Shown here piece after piece: positions 63,696-64,000 of a stretch of DNA of 64,000 bases. A program made the position numbers and the translations under genes. The notes below the pieces were generated by a model that saw only the letters and a program-made list of their open reading frames with translations, was not told where the DNA came from and did not search any database. Position 1 is the stretch's first letter. Each line of letters starts with the position of its first letter. Origin of the DNA: Bradyrhizobium sp. CB82 (GTDB lineage Bacteria; Pseudomonadota; Alphaproteobacteria; Rhizobiales; Xanthobacteraceae); NCBI RefSeq assembly GCF_029714405.1, contig NZ_CP121650.1, positions 7,321,001 to 7,385,000 of the forward strand, given 5' to 3'.

Positions 63696-64000
63696 GCGGA
63701 ACGCCTCTGGTTGGCTTCACTGGTCTGCACCTCGAGCACGGCATCGACGATACCGGCATAGGCGCCGCAGCGGCAGAGATTGCCGCTGATGCATTCCCTG
63801 ATGCGCTCGGGATCATCGCCCGCCTGCGCTTCCCGCATCATTCCGATCGCGCTCATGATCTGGCCTGGCGTGCAGAAGCCGCATTGGAAGCCGTCATGGG
63901 CGATGAAGGCGGCCTGCACCGGATGAAGCTGGTCGCCGCGCGCAATGCCTTCGATGGTGAGGATGTCGGCGCCGTCATGGCTGATGGCGAGCGCGAGGCA
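63692..64000 (-). CDS. paoA: 2Fe-2S subunit of the PaoABC-type aldehyde oxidoreductase, partial
   Basis: Only the C-terminal ~100 residues are in the window. They carry the second 2Fe-2S cluster domain: QAAFIAHDGFQCGFCTPGQI, MSAIGMMREAQAG, RECISGNLCRCGAYAGIVDA, with the four cysteines in QCGFC and NLCRC. The upstream part (LAIAISHDGADILTIEGIAR) belongs to the domain linker. The gene starts outside the window; a Tat signal would be expected there. Order paoA-paoB-paoC is the standard one. Confidence 0.92.
   Translation of the reverse strand, partial: CLALAISHDGADILTIEGIARGDQLHPVQAAFIAHDGFQCGFCTPGQIMSAIGMMREAQAGDDPERIRECISGNLCRCGAYAGIVDAVLEVQTSEANQRRSA

Overview
The window looks like chromosomal DNA of a high-GC alphaproteobacterium of the order Hyphomicrobiales, most probably Bradyrhizobium or a close relative. 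The grounds are the gene families (HWE histidine kinase, GlpSTPQUV-style ABC operons, large SAM/cyclase/ATPase/TPR proteins, DUF6894-type small proteins), three palindromic intergenic repeat families I associate with Bradyrhizobium/Rhodopseudomonas, and an IS1380-type insertion sequence. The genus is inference. I saw no rRNA, tRNA, CRISPR array or replication origin.

Layout. 1-5.9 kb is a worn, rearranged stretch: a pyridoxamine-oxidase-like fragment joined to a headless ATPase/TPR gene, an IS1182-type transposase tail, an HWE sensor kinase, a small four-cysteine protein, a decayed LysR gene, and a regulatory region that reappears in diverged form at 33.4-33.7 kb. 5.9-11.7 kb is the branched-chain 2-oxoacid dehydrogenase locus: an Lrp-type regulator facing an ACT-like small gene, bkdA1, bkdA2, bkdB and lpdV. 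12.3-21.9 kb is an ethanolamine locus: a MocR-type regulator and a FAD amine/amino-acid dehydrogenase face a polyamine-type ABC importer co-directional with eutBC. murQ follows alone.

23.2-33.3 kb is one long leftward operon joining a complete sugar/polyol ABC importer (binding protein, two permeases, small membrane protein, two ATPases) to a PEP-dependent dihydroxyacetone kinase. That kinase has its own DhaL, DhaM, HPr, full-length Enzyme I and DhaK, plus an unrecognised 141-residue protein. 34-38.8 kb is a polysaccharide cluster: flippase, glycosyltransferase, Tat-exported GH10 glycoside hydrolase and a DUF6492-like protein. 38.9-46.4 kb holds two small secreted proteins, an intact IS1380-family element with a CTAG target duplication, a SAM/cyclase/ATPase/TPR gene broken by one TGA, and an acetylpolyamine-amidohydrolase-like deacetylase.

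46.4-50.4 kb carries an SMP-30-like beta-propeller, a glucose/sorbosone-dehydrogenase-like protein with a C-terminal cytochrome c motif, two small proteins and an arylamine N-acetyltransferase remnant. 50.6-60.4 kb looks like an amine/amino-acid catabolic district: gamma-glutamyltransferase, PuuB-like oxidoreductase, polar amino-acid ABC importer, two XRE-cupin (PuuR-like) regulators, DadA-like dehydrogenase and omega-amino-acid:pyruvate aminotransferase. 60.4 kb to the end is a PaoABC-type molybdenum aldehyde oxidoreductase, whose 2Fe-2S subunit runs off the window.

The common theme is uptake and oxidation of small nitrogenous compounds and polyols. The best candidates for new biology are the self-contained PTS/DHA-kinase/ABC operon with its duplicated TTTAGTA-type control region, and the ABC-fed, MocR-flanked eutBC operon.
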